A stretch of 8,931 nt of DNA from Sulfurovum sp. (GTDB taxonomy: Bacteria; Campylobacterota; Campylobacteria; Campylobacterales; Sulfurovaceae). The translations under genes were made by a program, and so were the position numbers. The stretch lies in the NCBI GenBank assembly GCA_026193735.1, contig JAPHUJ010000024.1, positions 1 through 8,931 on the forward strand, written 5' to 3'. Numbering within the stretch: position 1 is the first letter of the stretch; each line of letters starts with the position of its first letter. The notes under the pieces were generated by a model. That model was not told where the DNA came from. It searched no databases and saw nothing but the letters and a program-made list of their open reading frames with translations. Of this stretch, positions 1 through 5,780 are shown piece after piece.

Positions 1-242
1 CAGAAGATGTTTTGATAGCGGTCATGAGCGGAGCGGATGCTGTGGCGTTGGCTTCAGTGCTTTTGATGATAGGTGAATCCGATGTAGTTACTATACTGAA
101 TGAAATAACCCAATGGATGGAAAAATACGAATATGACTCGATCTCTCAGATGAAGGGGAGTATATCATTGACTCACACCGACAATCCCGCCGCTTATGAG
201 CGCAACTCATATATGTACGCTTTGCAGCAGTATCGTCGCTAA
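1..242 (+). CDS. Dihydroorotate dehydrogenase-like protein, C-terminal fragment (5' end outside window)
   Basis: The reading frame is open from the left edge (first full codon at position 3) to the TAA at 240-242, so about 79 C-terminal residues are seen. The stretch EDVLIAVMSGADAVALASVL resembles the last beta-alpha unit of the PyrD-like TIM barrel, where a Gly-Ala-Asp segment followed by a small-residue helix holds the FMN phosphate. The following WMEKYEYDSISQMKGSIS and the tail with PAAYERNSYM match what I recall of the 'dihydroorotate dehydrogenase-like' family rather than true PyrD. Members are presumed cytosolic flavoproteins; the physiological substrate of this subgroup is uncertain. 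The TTG at 12 is an internal codon, not a start. The gene converges on the minus-strand operon, with only 58 bp between the stops and no clear terminator hairpin. The identification rests on a short C-terminal fragment. Confidence 0.75.
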   Translation, partial: EDVLIAVMSGADAVALASVLLMIGESDVVTILNEITQWMEKYEYDSISQMKGSISLTHTDNPAAYERNSYMYALQQYRR

Positions 243-300
243 AACATAGCTTGATCTTTGAAAACAGCAACAAAGAGAAGCTCCGTTGGTTACACTGGTC

Positions 301-1461
301 TTAGCCACAAGATAAATAACTTTCAGGAGCTAAGCTCGTAGCCAACATCACAGTGTTAATATCTTCATGATCCCGCCAACTATGAGCCAAACGATGCTTT
401 GGCTCCGACCAGAAATCATCAATTAACTTACTAAGAGGATAAAAATGCGAGAGTCTACTCAGTATAGAGGTTAATTGATCTGCGTTATTAAAATCACTGA
501 AGTGTCTTTCAATTCTATTTTGCATTCTACTTATTGCATGCAAACCGATACTCAGCCCAAGCTCACGAAATGCCAAACGATATTCAGAAGGTAAATGTAA
601 CTGGTTATGTGTGACATATGTTTGTAGACTGTACTCTATATCTTCAAGTAGTGATTCCAGCCTGTCTGTTTCTTCTAAATGATGTGTATCTATCAATTGT
701 ACCAGTTTATAAGCATCAGTGAGCAATCCGCCAATGCCCAAAGCATCTTCCGTAGCCCAATCTTTTTCTTTGCACATGACTGCCATATTCTCAATTTCTG
801 TTTGAAGGCTTATTTTCAAAGAAAACTGTTTTGCTGTAACTTCAAGTTGTTCAAAAGTGATCAAGCCATCCAACGGATCATGATGTCCCATAGAAGCTAC
901 TAACGGATGAGAAAGATCAATGCTCATTTTCCAATACATACGTTTTACTCCACCAGATAAGGGTGTATACGTAAATGCTTGATATGCCACTTTCGCAAGT
1001 TCCATCGCCCATAGGGTATACATACTGTTACCCGTCACACGACTAACGCAATTAAGCGCAACCATCCATTTTGTCAGATAATGGAAATATTGACCATCCA
1101 TATCCCACTCAAGAGACTCGTCAACAGGCTCACCAGGTTGCCTCTCATTAAGCTTCTTCCCAATCCTCAATCCACCCCGCGTGGGATGCTGCTGCGCTTC
1201 TTCTTCGTTTAAACCACTCAGCCATCCACTAAATTGACTGTCATTACGGTGTTTCCCCAGTATTTGATGCACTTGAGTGACCAACCTTAAAGCAAGTTCC
1301 AAGAATTCTTTTGATCCTGTTTGACGATAGAGTTCCAGATAATTACATACGGCGAAAGCATCTGTCCACAGATATCGACGTGGCTCCCGTGATAAATCTG
1401 ACAATCCTGTAGAAGCTGCAAAATGCTTCATTATTGTCTTAATATTAATATCTTGCTGCAT
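301..1461 (-). CDS. Conserved protein of unknown function, probable (alpha/alpha)-barrel fold
   Basis: This 386-residue protein has no signal peptide or membrane segment and is predicted to be cytosolic. It is almost entirely helical, with paired helices and aromatic/acidic turns: RRYLWTDAFAVCNYLELY (29-46), RGGLRIGKK (95-103), EWDMDGQYFHYLTKWMVAL (118-136), MGHHDPLDGL (191-200), and a C-terminal HSWRDHEDINTVMLATSL (360-377). This resembles six-hairpin glycosidase-like or epimerase-type (alpha/alpha) barrels, in which such Trp/Asp/His turns line the active site, but I cannot name a family and assign no reaction. Its ATG (1461) directly follows the TAA of the upstream fusion gene (TAAATG). A GGAG Shine-Dalgarno (1467-1470) lies inside the end of that gene, so the two are probably translationally coupled. 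The pairing suggests action in the same process as the PCMT-esterase fusion. The gene itself is certain; the function is unknown. Confidence 0.85.
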   Translation of the reverse strand: MQQDINIKTIMKHFAASTGLSDLSREPRRYLWTDAFAVCNYLELYRQTGSKEFLELALRLVTQVHQILGKHRNDSQFSGWLSGLNEEEAQQHPTRGGLRIGKKLNERQPGEPVDESLEWDMDGQYFHYLTKWMVALNCVSRVTGNSMYTLWAMELAKVAYQAFTYTPLSGGVKRMYWKMSIDLSHPLVASMGHHDPLDGLITFEQLEVTAKQFSLKISLQTEIENMAVMCKEKDWATEDALGIGGLLTDAYKLVQLIDTHHLEETDRLESLLEDIEYSLQTYVTHNQLHLPSEYRLAFRELGLSIGLHAISRMQNRIERHFSDFNNADQLTSILSRLSHFYPLSKLIDDFWSEPKHRLAHSWRDHEDINTVMLATSLAPESYLSCG

Positions 1462-3453
1462 TTATACTCCAAACGGGAATGTATCAGGTATCCCTTTAGT
1501 GGTTTCTTTTGCTAAGGCTTCAGCTGCACGGGTTTCATCAAACCATATATATTCATCAAACTGATGTGGCAAAGACGCATAAAAGTAGTGACTTTGCAAC
1601 TCACTCTCAGGTTTGTAAATTACACCAATAGCACGTTCAAGACGTTCTAAAAGTAATTTTTTACGCGTTATTTTCTGTAATGGTTGACGTAATGGTAAAA
1701 GGAAATTATCGGTTTTTACTTCATGACAAACACGTTCGTAACTGTCAATGTGCGATGGCTCTACCTGTTTTATCTCCAGTGGCCCTCCCCATTCAGAAGC
1801 AGCGGCAACCGTACCATGATCCGTACCAAAACCTATAATATAGGTTTTATCACCATATTTTTGACGTACTAACTGACCAAGATTTATTTCGCCACTGGCA
1901 CTCATTTGTGTTGCACTTGCATCCCCAATATGAGAATTATGTGCCCAAATCACTACTTTCGATTCTGGGCCTCTAAACTTAAGAACGTCTTGCAGTGTTT
2001 CAAACATATGTTGATCACGCTGATTCCATGAATTGCTCTCAGCATAGTACATTGTACGATAATAACGTTCGGCATTTGCTACCAATTTTGCATTCTGTTC
2101 TGCATTAAAGAACTTCTCTCCATCTGCCAGAGAGTATTTGATACGTTTTTTGAGTAAATTCTGCAGCGTCGTCAATACTTCTTTTTCACATTCTCTATAT
2201 TGCTTTGTGAGTATAGCAAGACTGTACAAAGAAGGATCGACTGCCCATGGTGTTAGGCATCCATAACGTACACGGGCAACTTCGGCTGTCTCTGGATCTA
2301 CTTCTTCTAAATACTTCAGCACCACTTCCATGGAACTATACAGGCTGTATAGATCTAACCCATAAAAACCTACTTTATCATCACTTGATCCGACCTTATC
2401 ATTATGTGCCTTTAACCAATGTGTAAATTCCAATATAGACTGATTTGCCCACATCCAGGTAGGGAAACGAGAAAAAGGTTTACTCTGCAGTAATGCATCG
2501 GGCTCCAAGCCGTGAATATAGTTATTGATATGTGCTGCATCGGGCCAGTCAGCTTCCGCAGCAACAATTGTAAAACCTTTCTTTTCTATGAGTTCTTGTG
2601 TTATACGTGCGCGCATTTCATGAAATTCTGCAGTACCATGAGAGGCTTCTCCTAGCAATACAACACGGCTATCATCGATACGCTCCATCAAGTTATTCAG
2701 ATTGACGTCATAAATATTAGCAAAGTGTTCGCTCGACTGATAAATCAATTCAGATAAAGACAATTCAGGCTTTAGCTTTACAGTAGCCTGGATCTCAGCG
2801 GTTTCATCTTCCCAACCAGCTGCGCCGATCAGTGGCACAAACCGAACACTTCCCAAATTTTCTTCCTCATACACATCTTCACTGATACGCCGAACACGTA
2901 CAAGTTTCTGAGTATCTAAAGATGCACCTACTGGTATCACCAAACGTCCACCGATAGCCAATTGTTGTTTAAGCGATTTTGGTACTTCCGGTCCGCCTGC
3001 CGCGACTACAATAGCATCAAATGGAGCATGTTCTGGCCACCCTAACGTACCATCCCCATGCAATACTTGAACGTTTGTATAACCCAGGTCCTGAAGTCGT
3101 TGTCGCGCAGTATCTACCAGGATCTTATGCCGTTCAATAGTATACACATTATCAGAGATCTCAGCCAGAACTGCTGCTGCATATCCGGATCCTGTACCCA
3201 CTTCCAATACACGATCATTTTCTTTTAACTCAAGTGCAGCAGTCATCAGTGCAACAATATAAGGTTGTGAAATAGTCTGACTGGCTGCAATAGGTAAAGG
3301 AGAATCTCTATAAGCAAATTCAAGCAGATCTGTAGGTATGAATTCTTCGCGTGGAACTGCCTTTAGAGCATTAAGGACAATCTGATCATGTAGACCACGT
3401 GCCACAAGCTGAAAATCTATCATTTGTTGTCTTAATTGTTCAAAATCACTCAT
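1462..3453 (-). CDS. Fusion: protein-L-isoaspartate O-methyltransferase (N) + erythromycin esterase family hydrolase (C)
   Basis: This 663-residue protein has two domains. Residues about 1-215 are a full-length PCMT: the TISQPYIVALM segment (60-70), SAM-binding motif I RVLEVGTGSGY (81-91), and the GDGTLGW..FDAIVVAA region (133-152). This enzyme methylates L-isoaspartyl residues with SAM to start repair of damaged proteins. Residues about 230-640 match the erythromycin esterase family: VVLLGEASHGTAEFHEMR (264-281, with E269 and H272 at the expected catalytic Glu/His), AAEADWPDA (298-306, E300), WMWAN (333-337), VVIWAHNSHIGD (500-511) and IIGFGTDHG (539-547). Family members include Ere macrolide esterases, but most have unknown substrates, so macrolide resistance should not be assumed. 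The start at 3453 is chosen over an in-frame ATG at 3519 because AAGGA lies 8 nt upstream and the extra 22 residues are AT-rich, non-homologous leader. It is the first gene of a two-gene operon. Domain assignment is firm; the physiological role is not. Confidence 0.93.
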   Translation of the reverse strand: MSDFEQLRQQMIDFQLVARGLHDQIVLNALKAVPREEFIPTDLLEFAYRDSPLPIAASQTISQPYIVALMTAALELKENDRVLEVGTGSGYAAAVLAEISDNVYTIERHKILVDTARQRLQDLGYTNVQVLHGDGTLGWPEHAPFDAIVVAAGGPEVPKSLKQQLAIGGRLVIPVGASLDTQKLVRVRRISEDVYEEENLGSVRFVPLIGAAGWEDETAEIQATVKLKPELSLSELIYQSSEHFANIYDVNLNNLMERIDDSRVVLLGEASHGTAEFHEMRARITQELIEKKGFTIVAAEADWPDAAHINNYIHGLEPDALLQSKPFSRFPTWMWANQSILEFTHWLKAHNDKVGSSDDKVGFYGLDLYSLYSSMEVVLKYLEEVDPETAEVARVRYGCLTPWAVDPSLYSLAILTKQYRECEKEVLTTLQNLLKKRIKYSLADGEKFFNAEQNAKLVANAERYYRTMYYAESNSWNQRDQHMFETLQDVLKFRGPESKVVIWAHNSHIGDASATQMSASGEINLGQLVRQKYGDKTYIIGFGTDHGTVAAASEWGGPLEIKQVEPSHIDSYERVCHEVKTDNFLLPLRQPLQKITRKKLLLERLERAIGVIYKPESELQSHYFYASLPHQFDEYIWFDETRAAEALAKETTKGIPDTFPFGV
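1467..1470 (-). promoter_or_regulatory. Shine-Dalgarno inside the fusion gene for the coupled downstream gene
   Basis: GGAG on the minus strand overlaps the last codons of the PCMT-esterase gene and sits 5 nt before the ATG at 1461. The stop of the upstream gene and the start of the downstream gene form TAAATG with no spacer, a layout that favours ribosome re-initiation and roughly balanced amounts of the two proteins. Confidence 0.65.
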
Positions 3454-3461
3454 AGTTAGAA

Positions 3462-3466
3462 TCCTT
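3462..3466 (-). promoter_or_regulatory. Shine-Dalgarno that fixes the start of the PCMT-esterase fusion
   Basis: On the minus strand AAGGA lies 8 nt before the ATG at 3453-3451, where the conserved PCMT sequence (MSDFEQLRQQM) begins. The alternative in-frame ATG at 3519 has no comparable site, and the stretch between encodes a Lys/Ile/Phe-rich leader typical of translated AT-rich intergenic DNA. Confidence 0.7.
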
Positions 3467-3785
3467 TTATTTGATGATTTTTTTATTTTTAATACTTTAT
3501 CAAAAATAAAAAATATCATCCATTTCGAGTGATTGGTCTCTATTGACGATCTCTTTTGATAAGAAGCCTCCCTGGTATTCTAGGAAATTTAGGACAATAT
3601 ATTATTCATTATTTATATTGTATTATCAATTATTGTAATGCAGTATAAATATAATTGCGCTTAAACTAAAATATTTGCTATCGGTATCATAAATTTAAAG
3701 ACTTATCTGGCTTACTCTTTAAATGTATCTCGAGTTTAGAAACTGTTTTTTTAACATAAAAATAGTGTTTATCTCTTTAAATATA

Positions 3786-3816
3786 TTGTCTATCAAATTT
3801 AAATATTTGCTATAAT
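3786..3816 (+). promoter_or_regulatory. Candidate sigma70-type promoter with extended -10 for the PGPGW-like gene
   Basis: A perfect TATAAT at 3811-3816 is preceded by TG at 3808-3809, giving an extended -10 (TGnTATAAT). A weak -35-like TTGTCT lies at 3786-3791 with a 19-bp spacer, longer than ideal. The start of transcription would fall near 3823, leaving a leader of about 27 nt with GAAAGG at 3839-3844, 5 nt before the ATG at 3850. Confidence 0.55.
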
Positions 3817-3849
3817 ACAAATAATAATAAGAGAAATAGAAAGGTTAAA

Positions 3850-4257
3850 ATGACGACCTTAATTTATACTCATGAAAATTTATTTCTTTGGTTGGCCATA
3901 GTATCTGGCATAGGATTTATTGCCTCGATACTATTGATTCCGTGGATAGTTACTAAAATACCGTCAGATTATTTTTCTCATCCAAAACGTCAAAAGTATC
4001 TATGGGATAATCAGCCACAAATCATACGATTTATATTTATATTCCTGAAAAATATTCTTGGCGTTCTTTTTATAATCGGCGGTATCGCTATGTTGGTTTT
4101 ACCTGGACAGGGAATACTGACGATTATCCTGGGATTAGTCATCATGGATTTTCCCTGCAAATATAAAGTTGAACTCTGGATAATAAAACATCCTTTTATT
4201 CTAAGATCTATTAATCGATTACGGGCGAAAGTAAAACAACGCCCATTAGAGCTATAG
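3850..4257 (+). CDS. Small inner-membrane protein, PGPGW-like family
   Basis: This 135-residue protein has two hydrophobic spans, about residues 11-35 (LFLWLAIVSGIGFIASILLI) and 58-98 (IIRFIFIFLKNILGVLF through LTIILGLVIM). They flank a basic, polar loop containing SHPKRQKYLWDN. The second span carries VLPGQGILTIILGL (83-96), matching the Pro-Gly-x-Gly core of small membrane proteins annotated as PGPGW, with Gln and Ile in place of the second Pro and the Trp. The tail is strongly basic (RSINRLRAKVKQR), implying a cytoplasmic C-terminus. The molecular function of this family is not known to me. It is the only complete rightward gene and stands alone: the region upstream is divergent, and the hsp20 operon converges on it from downstream with a 24-bp gap. 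A GAAAGG ribosome site 5 nt upstream supports the ATG start. Confidence 0.75.
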   Translation: MTTLIYTHENLFLWLAIVSGIGFIASILLIPWIVTKIPSDYFSHPKRQKYLWDNQPQIIRFIFIFLKNILGVLFIIGGIAMLVLPGQGILTIILGLVIMDFPCKYKVELWIIKHPFILRSINRLRAKVKQRPLEL

Positions 4258-4281
4258 ATCTATAACCAAAAAAATACAAAG

Positions 4282-4779
4282 TTACTTATTCTTTTTAGGG
4301 ATCGTAATTTTGAGTACCCCATCCGTATATTCACTTTCATACTTCTCTGCATTTGCATCTTCTGGTAAAGTGATCATTCTCATATAGGAACTTACAAAGC
4401 GTTCTTGCTTTAGATAGCCTTTACCTTCTTCTTTTTTATCTTTAGATGTTTCAGCTTCTATCTTCAGTACTCCATCTTTGACAGTAATGTCAATTTTGTC
4501 TTTTTCTACACCTGGGATATCTGCTTTAAGTACGTAATTATCTCCTTTATCTACAAGATCCATAGCGGGTGTAGAAGGAAAAGAAAATGTAAATTTACTG
4601 AACATATCTTCTCTCATCATCTTCTGATGAAAACGCTCAAAAATGCTGTCCATTTCTTTTTGCATTTTTTGTAACTCTTCAAAAGGGTTAAATCCCGTGT
4701 CTGGTGTTTTTTCCGTAGCCATTACACCAGCTGTAGACAAAACCAAACCTGAGACTAGAGTCCATATGATCTGCTTCAT
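4282..4779 (-). CDS. Small heat shock protein (Hsp20/alpha-crystallin) with signal peptide, probably periplasmic
   Basis: This 165-residue protein starts with a classic Sec signal peptide: MKQ, a hydrophobic core (IIWTLVSGLVLSTAG) and a likely cleavage after VMA (residue 21). The mature protein has a helical, Met/Phe-rich N-arm (FEELQKMQKEMDSIFERFHQKMM, about 33-55), then an alpha-crystallin domain at about 71-162. That domain includes MDLVDKGDNYVLKADIPGVEKDKIDITV and the closing DGVLKITIPKK strand. It stops right after this strand, so the C-terminal I-x-I/V tail that links dimers into large oligomers in most Hsp20s is missing. It is the last gene of a three-hsp20 operon, 18 bp after the middle gene, with AAAGGAG 5 nt before its ATG. 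The likely role is ATP-independent holding of unfolded proteins in the envelope. The family is certain; export is inferred from sequence alone. Confidence 0.9.
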   Translation of the reverse strand: MKQIIWTLVSGLVLSTAGVMATEKTPDTGFNPFEELQKMQKEMDSIFERFHQKMMREDMFSKFTFSFPSTPAMDLVDKGDNYVLKADIPGVEKDKIDITVKDGVLKIEAETSKDKKEEGKGYLKQERFVSSYMRMITLPEDANAEKYESEYTDGVLKITIPKKNK

Positions 4780-4797
4780 AAAATCTCCTTTAAAAAA

Positions 4798-5223
4798 CTA
4801 TTTTACTTCTATGGCTTTTGGTTTAAGACTTTCTTCTCTCTCAAGGTCAATGACCAGTCTGCCATCTTTGTATTCAGCATTGATCTTATCCTTATCAATT
4901 CCTTTTGGAAGAGAGAAACTTCTCTCAATTCTTCCAAATGAACTTTCCATAAGATAATAGTCTTTCTTTTTTACCTCTTTTTTCATCTTTCTCTCACCAC
5001 TTACTGTCAAGATATTATTATCGATTCTCACATCAATATCTTCTTTCTTGACACCAGGCATATCGATCTCTACATGAAAATCTCCATTTTTCTTTTTGGC
5101 AAGGTTTGCAAAAGGAAGGTGACTGGCAACATTGCCCAGTACCTCTTTTCCTTTTTCATACCCTCTTCCCAAAGTCTCTTCAATCTCATTTCCGATTTCT
5201 TTCGTTTTTTCAATGATATCCAT
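4798..5223 (-). CDS. Small heat shock protein, Hsp20/alpha-crystallin family (second of three)
   Basis: This cytoplasmic Hsp20 has 141 residues. A charged, amphipathic N-arm (IEKTKEIGNEIEETLGRGYEKGK, about 4-26) precedes an alpha-crystallin domain at about 46-130. Landmarks are FHVEIDMPGVKKEDIDVRID, ILTVSGERK (71-79), SSFGRIERSFSLP (94-106) and YKDGRLVIDLERE. The C-terminal IEV (138-140) fits the I-x-I/V motif that docks on a neighbouring dimer. The charged N-arm differs from the Phe/Leu-containing arm of the first operon gene, so the paralogues may differ in clients or oligomer form and may co-assemble; this is inference. It lies 12 bp after the first hsp20. Its AGAAAGG ribosome site (5229-5235) sits directly beside the upstream stop codon. 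Such chaperones bind unfolding proteins without ATP and hand them to DnaK/ClpB. Confidence 0.93.
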   Translation of the reverse strand: MDIIEKTKEIGNEIEETLGRGYEKGKEVLGNVASHLPFANLAKKKNGDFHVEIDMPGVKKEDIDVRIDNNILTVSGERKMKKEVKKKDYYLMESSFGRIERSFSLPKGIDKDKINAEYKDGRLVIDLEREESLKPKAIEVK

Positions 5224-5235
5224 AATAAACCTTTC

Positions 5236-5682
5236 TTATTTGACTTCTATTTTTTTAGCCTGTTTTTCAGCTTTTGAAAGTTTAGGGATAACCACTTCAA
5301 GTACACCATCCTGAGACTCTGCATGAATATTCTCAACATCTACATTTTCAGGCAAAGTAAAACTTCTCTCAAATTTACCATAAGAGCTTTCTACTTTATA
5401 ATAGTCATCTTCTTTCACTTCTTTTTTTGTTTTTCTTTCACCAGAGATTGTCACGATATTGTCTTTGACATCTACATTGATATCGTCTTTTTTGACACCT
5501 GGCAGATCTACTTCAACATGATAGGCATGCTCCCCTTCTCTTGTATTTACAGAAGGACTAAAGTCTGTCTTGATCAAACTCCCTTTATCTTCAATAAAGT
5601 TATCTAAAAATGAATCAAAATCTTTAAATCCTTTTCTTAGATCCAAAAGTTCTTTTGCCGGGTTATATTTTGTTACATACAT
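5236..5682 (-). CDS. Small heat shock protein, Hsp20/alpha-crystallin family (first of three)
   Basis: This cytoplasmic Hsp20 has 148 residues and is the first gene of the three-hsp20 operon. The N-arm reads MYVTKYNPAKELLDLRKGFKD followed by FDSFLDNF, the common bacterial class A style. The alpha-crystallin domain spans about 43-135: SVNTREGEHAYHVEVDLPGV, IVTISGERK (76-84), ESSYGKFERSFTLPENVD, and the closing DGVLEVVIPK (125-134). A Lys-rich tail ends in IEV (145-147), an I-x-I/V oligomerisation motif. I chose the ATG at 5682 over an in-frame ATG at 5754 because AAAGGA lies 6 nt upstream, and the 24 extra residues are AT-rich leader that would run through the probable promoter. It holds unfolding cytosolic proteins for later refolding. 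The Crp/Fnr gene immediately upstream, in the same direction, is a possible regulator. Confidence 0.94.
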   Translation of the reverse strand: MYVTKYNPAKELLDLRKGFKDFDSFLDNFIEDKGSLIKTDFSPSVNTREGEHAYHVEVDLPGVKKDDINVDVKDNIVTISGERKTKKEVKEDDYYKVESSYGKFERSFTLPENVDVENIHAESQDGVLEVVIPKLSKAEKQAKKIEVK

Positions 5683-5688
5683 ATTAAA

Positions 5689-5694
5689 TCCTTT
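5689..5694 (-). promoter_or_regulatory. Shine-Dalgarno that fixes the start of the first hsp20
   Basis: AAAGGA on the minus strand is 6 nt before the ATG at 5682, where the recognisable Hsp20 N-terminus (MYVTKYNPAKELL) begins. The longer in-frame start at 5754 would place non-homologous residues ahead of it. Confidence 0.7.
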
Positions 5695-5710
5695 AATTTT
5701 AAGATAAATA

Positions 5711-5716
5711 AGTATA
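5711..5716 (-). promoter_or_regulatory. Candidate -10 element for the hsp20 operon
   Basis: TATACT on the minus strand lies 28 nt before the first hsp20 ATG and would give a leader of about 22 nt. There is no good -35 at 17 bp. I see no CIRCE (HrcA) inverted repeat and no HAIR (HspR) box in the 96 bp between the crp/fnr gene and hsp20, so the heat-shock control is not evident from sequence. Confidence 0.3.
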
Positions 5717-5760
5717 GTCAATCCAGAATAAACAATCTGCCCTTTTAGTAGCATTTTTAA

Positions 5761-5780
5761 AATAAATAAAAATATTTATT
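5761..5780. repeat. Perfect AT-only inverted repeat after the crp/fnr gene
   Basis: AATAAATA (5761-5768) and TATTTATT (5773-5780) are perfect inverted copies around a 4-base loop. The repeat overlaps the TAA stop of the crp/fnr gene (5781-5779) and lies about 80 bp upstream of the first hsp20 start. An 8-bp all-AT stem with no clean U-tract would be a weak terminator; it could instead be a protein-binding palindrome for the hsp20 promoter. The role is undetermined. Confidence 0.4.

Larger units (their letters stand above)
3454..3849. other. AT-rich divergent intergenic region
   Basis: These 396 bp separate the leftward PCMT-esterase operon from the rightward PGPGW-like gene and hold no convincing small gene. 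The rightward promoter is clear (see 3786-3816). A leftward promoter must exist here, but I see only weak AT-rich candidates, none with both boxes well matched. The region also holds a 13-bp direct repeat (3669-3681 and 3801-3813) and an imperfect inverted repeat, TTAACA (3751-3756) against TGTTTA (3766-3771), which lies just upstream of the rightward promoter and might be an operator. Confidence 0.6.

Noticed and set aside
12..14. TTG at 12 as the start of a 76-residue gene
   Set aside because: Residues upstream in the same frame (EDVL) continue the flavoprotein barrel, so this is the tail of a longer gene.
679..903. Open frames on the plus strand across the minus-strand genes (for example 679-903, 4643-4957, 5323-5607, 7619-7969)
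   Set aside because: They lie antisense to well-supported genes and encode Phe/Cys/Ser-rich sequences without recognisable domains or ribosome sites.
1462..3453. Macrolide resistance gene (ereA/ereB)
   Set aside because: Only family-level motifs are shared, and the protein is a PCMT fusion in an ordinary chromosomal setting. Most members of this esterase family are not known to act on macrolides.
4253..4264. Palindrome TATAGATCTATA after the PGPGW-like gene as a terminator
   Set aside because: The stem is short and AT-rich with no loop and no T-run following on either strand. It is too weak to call.
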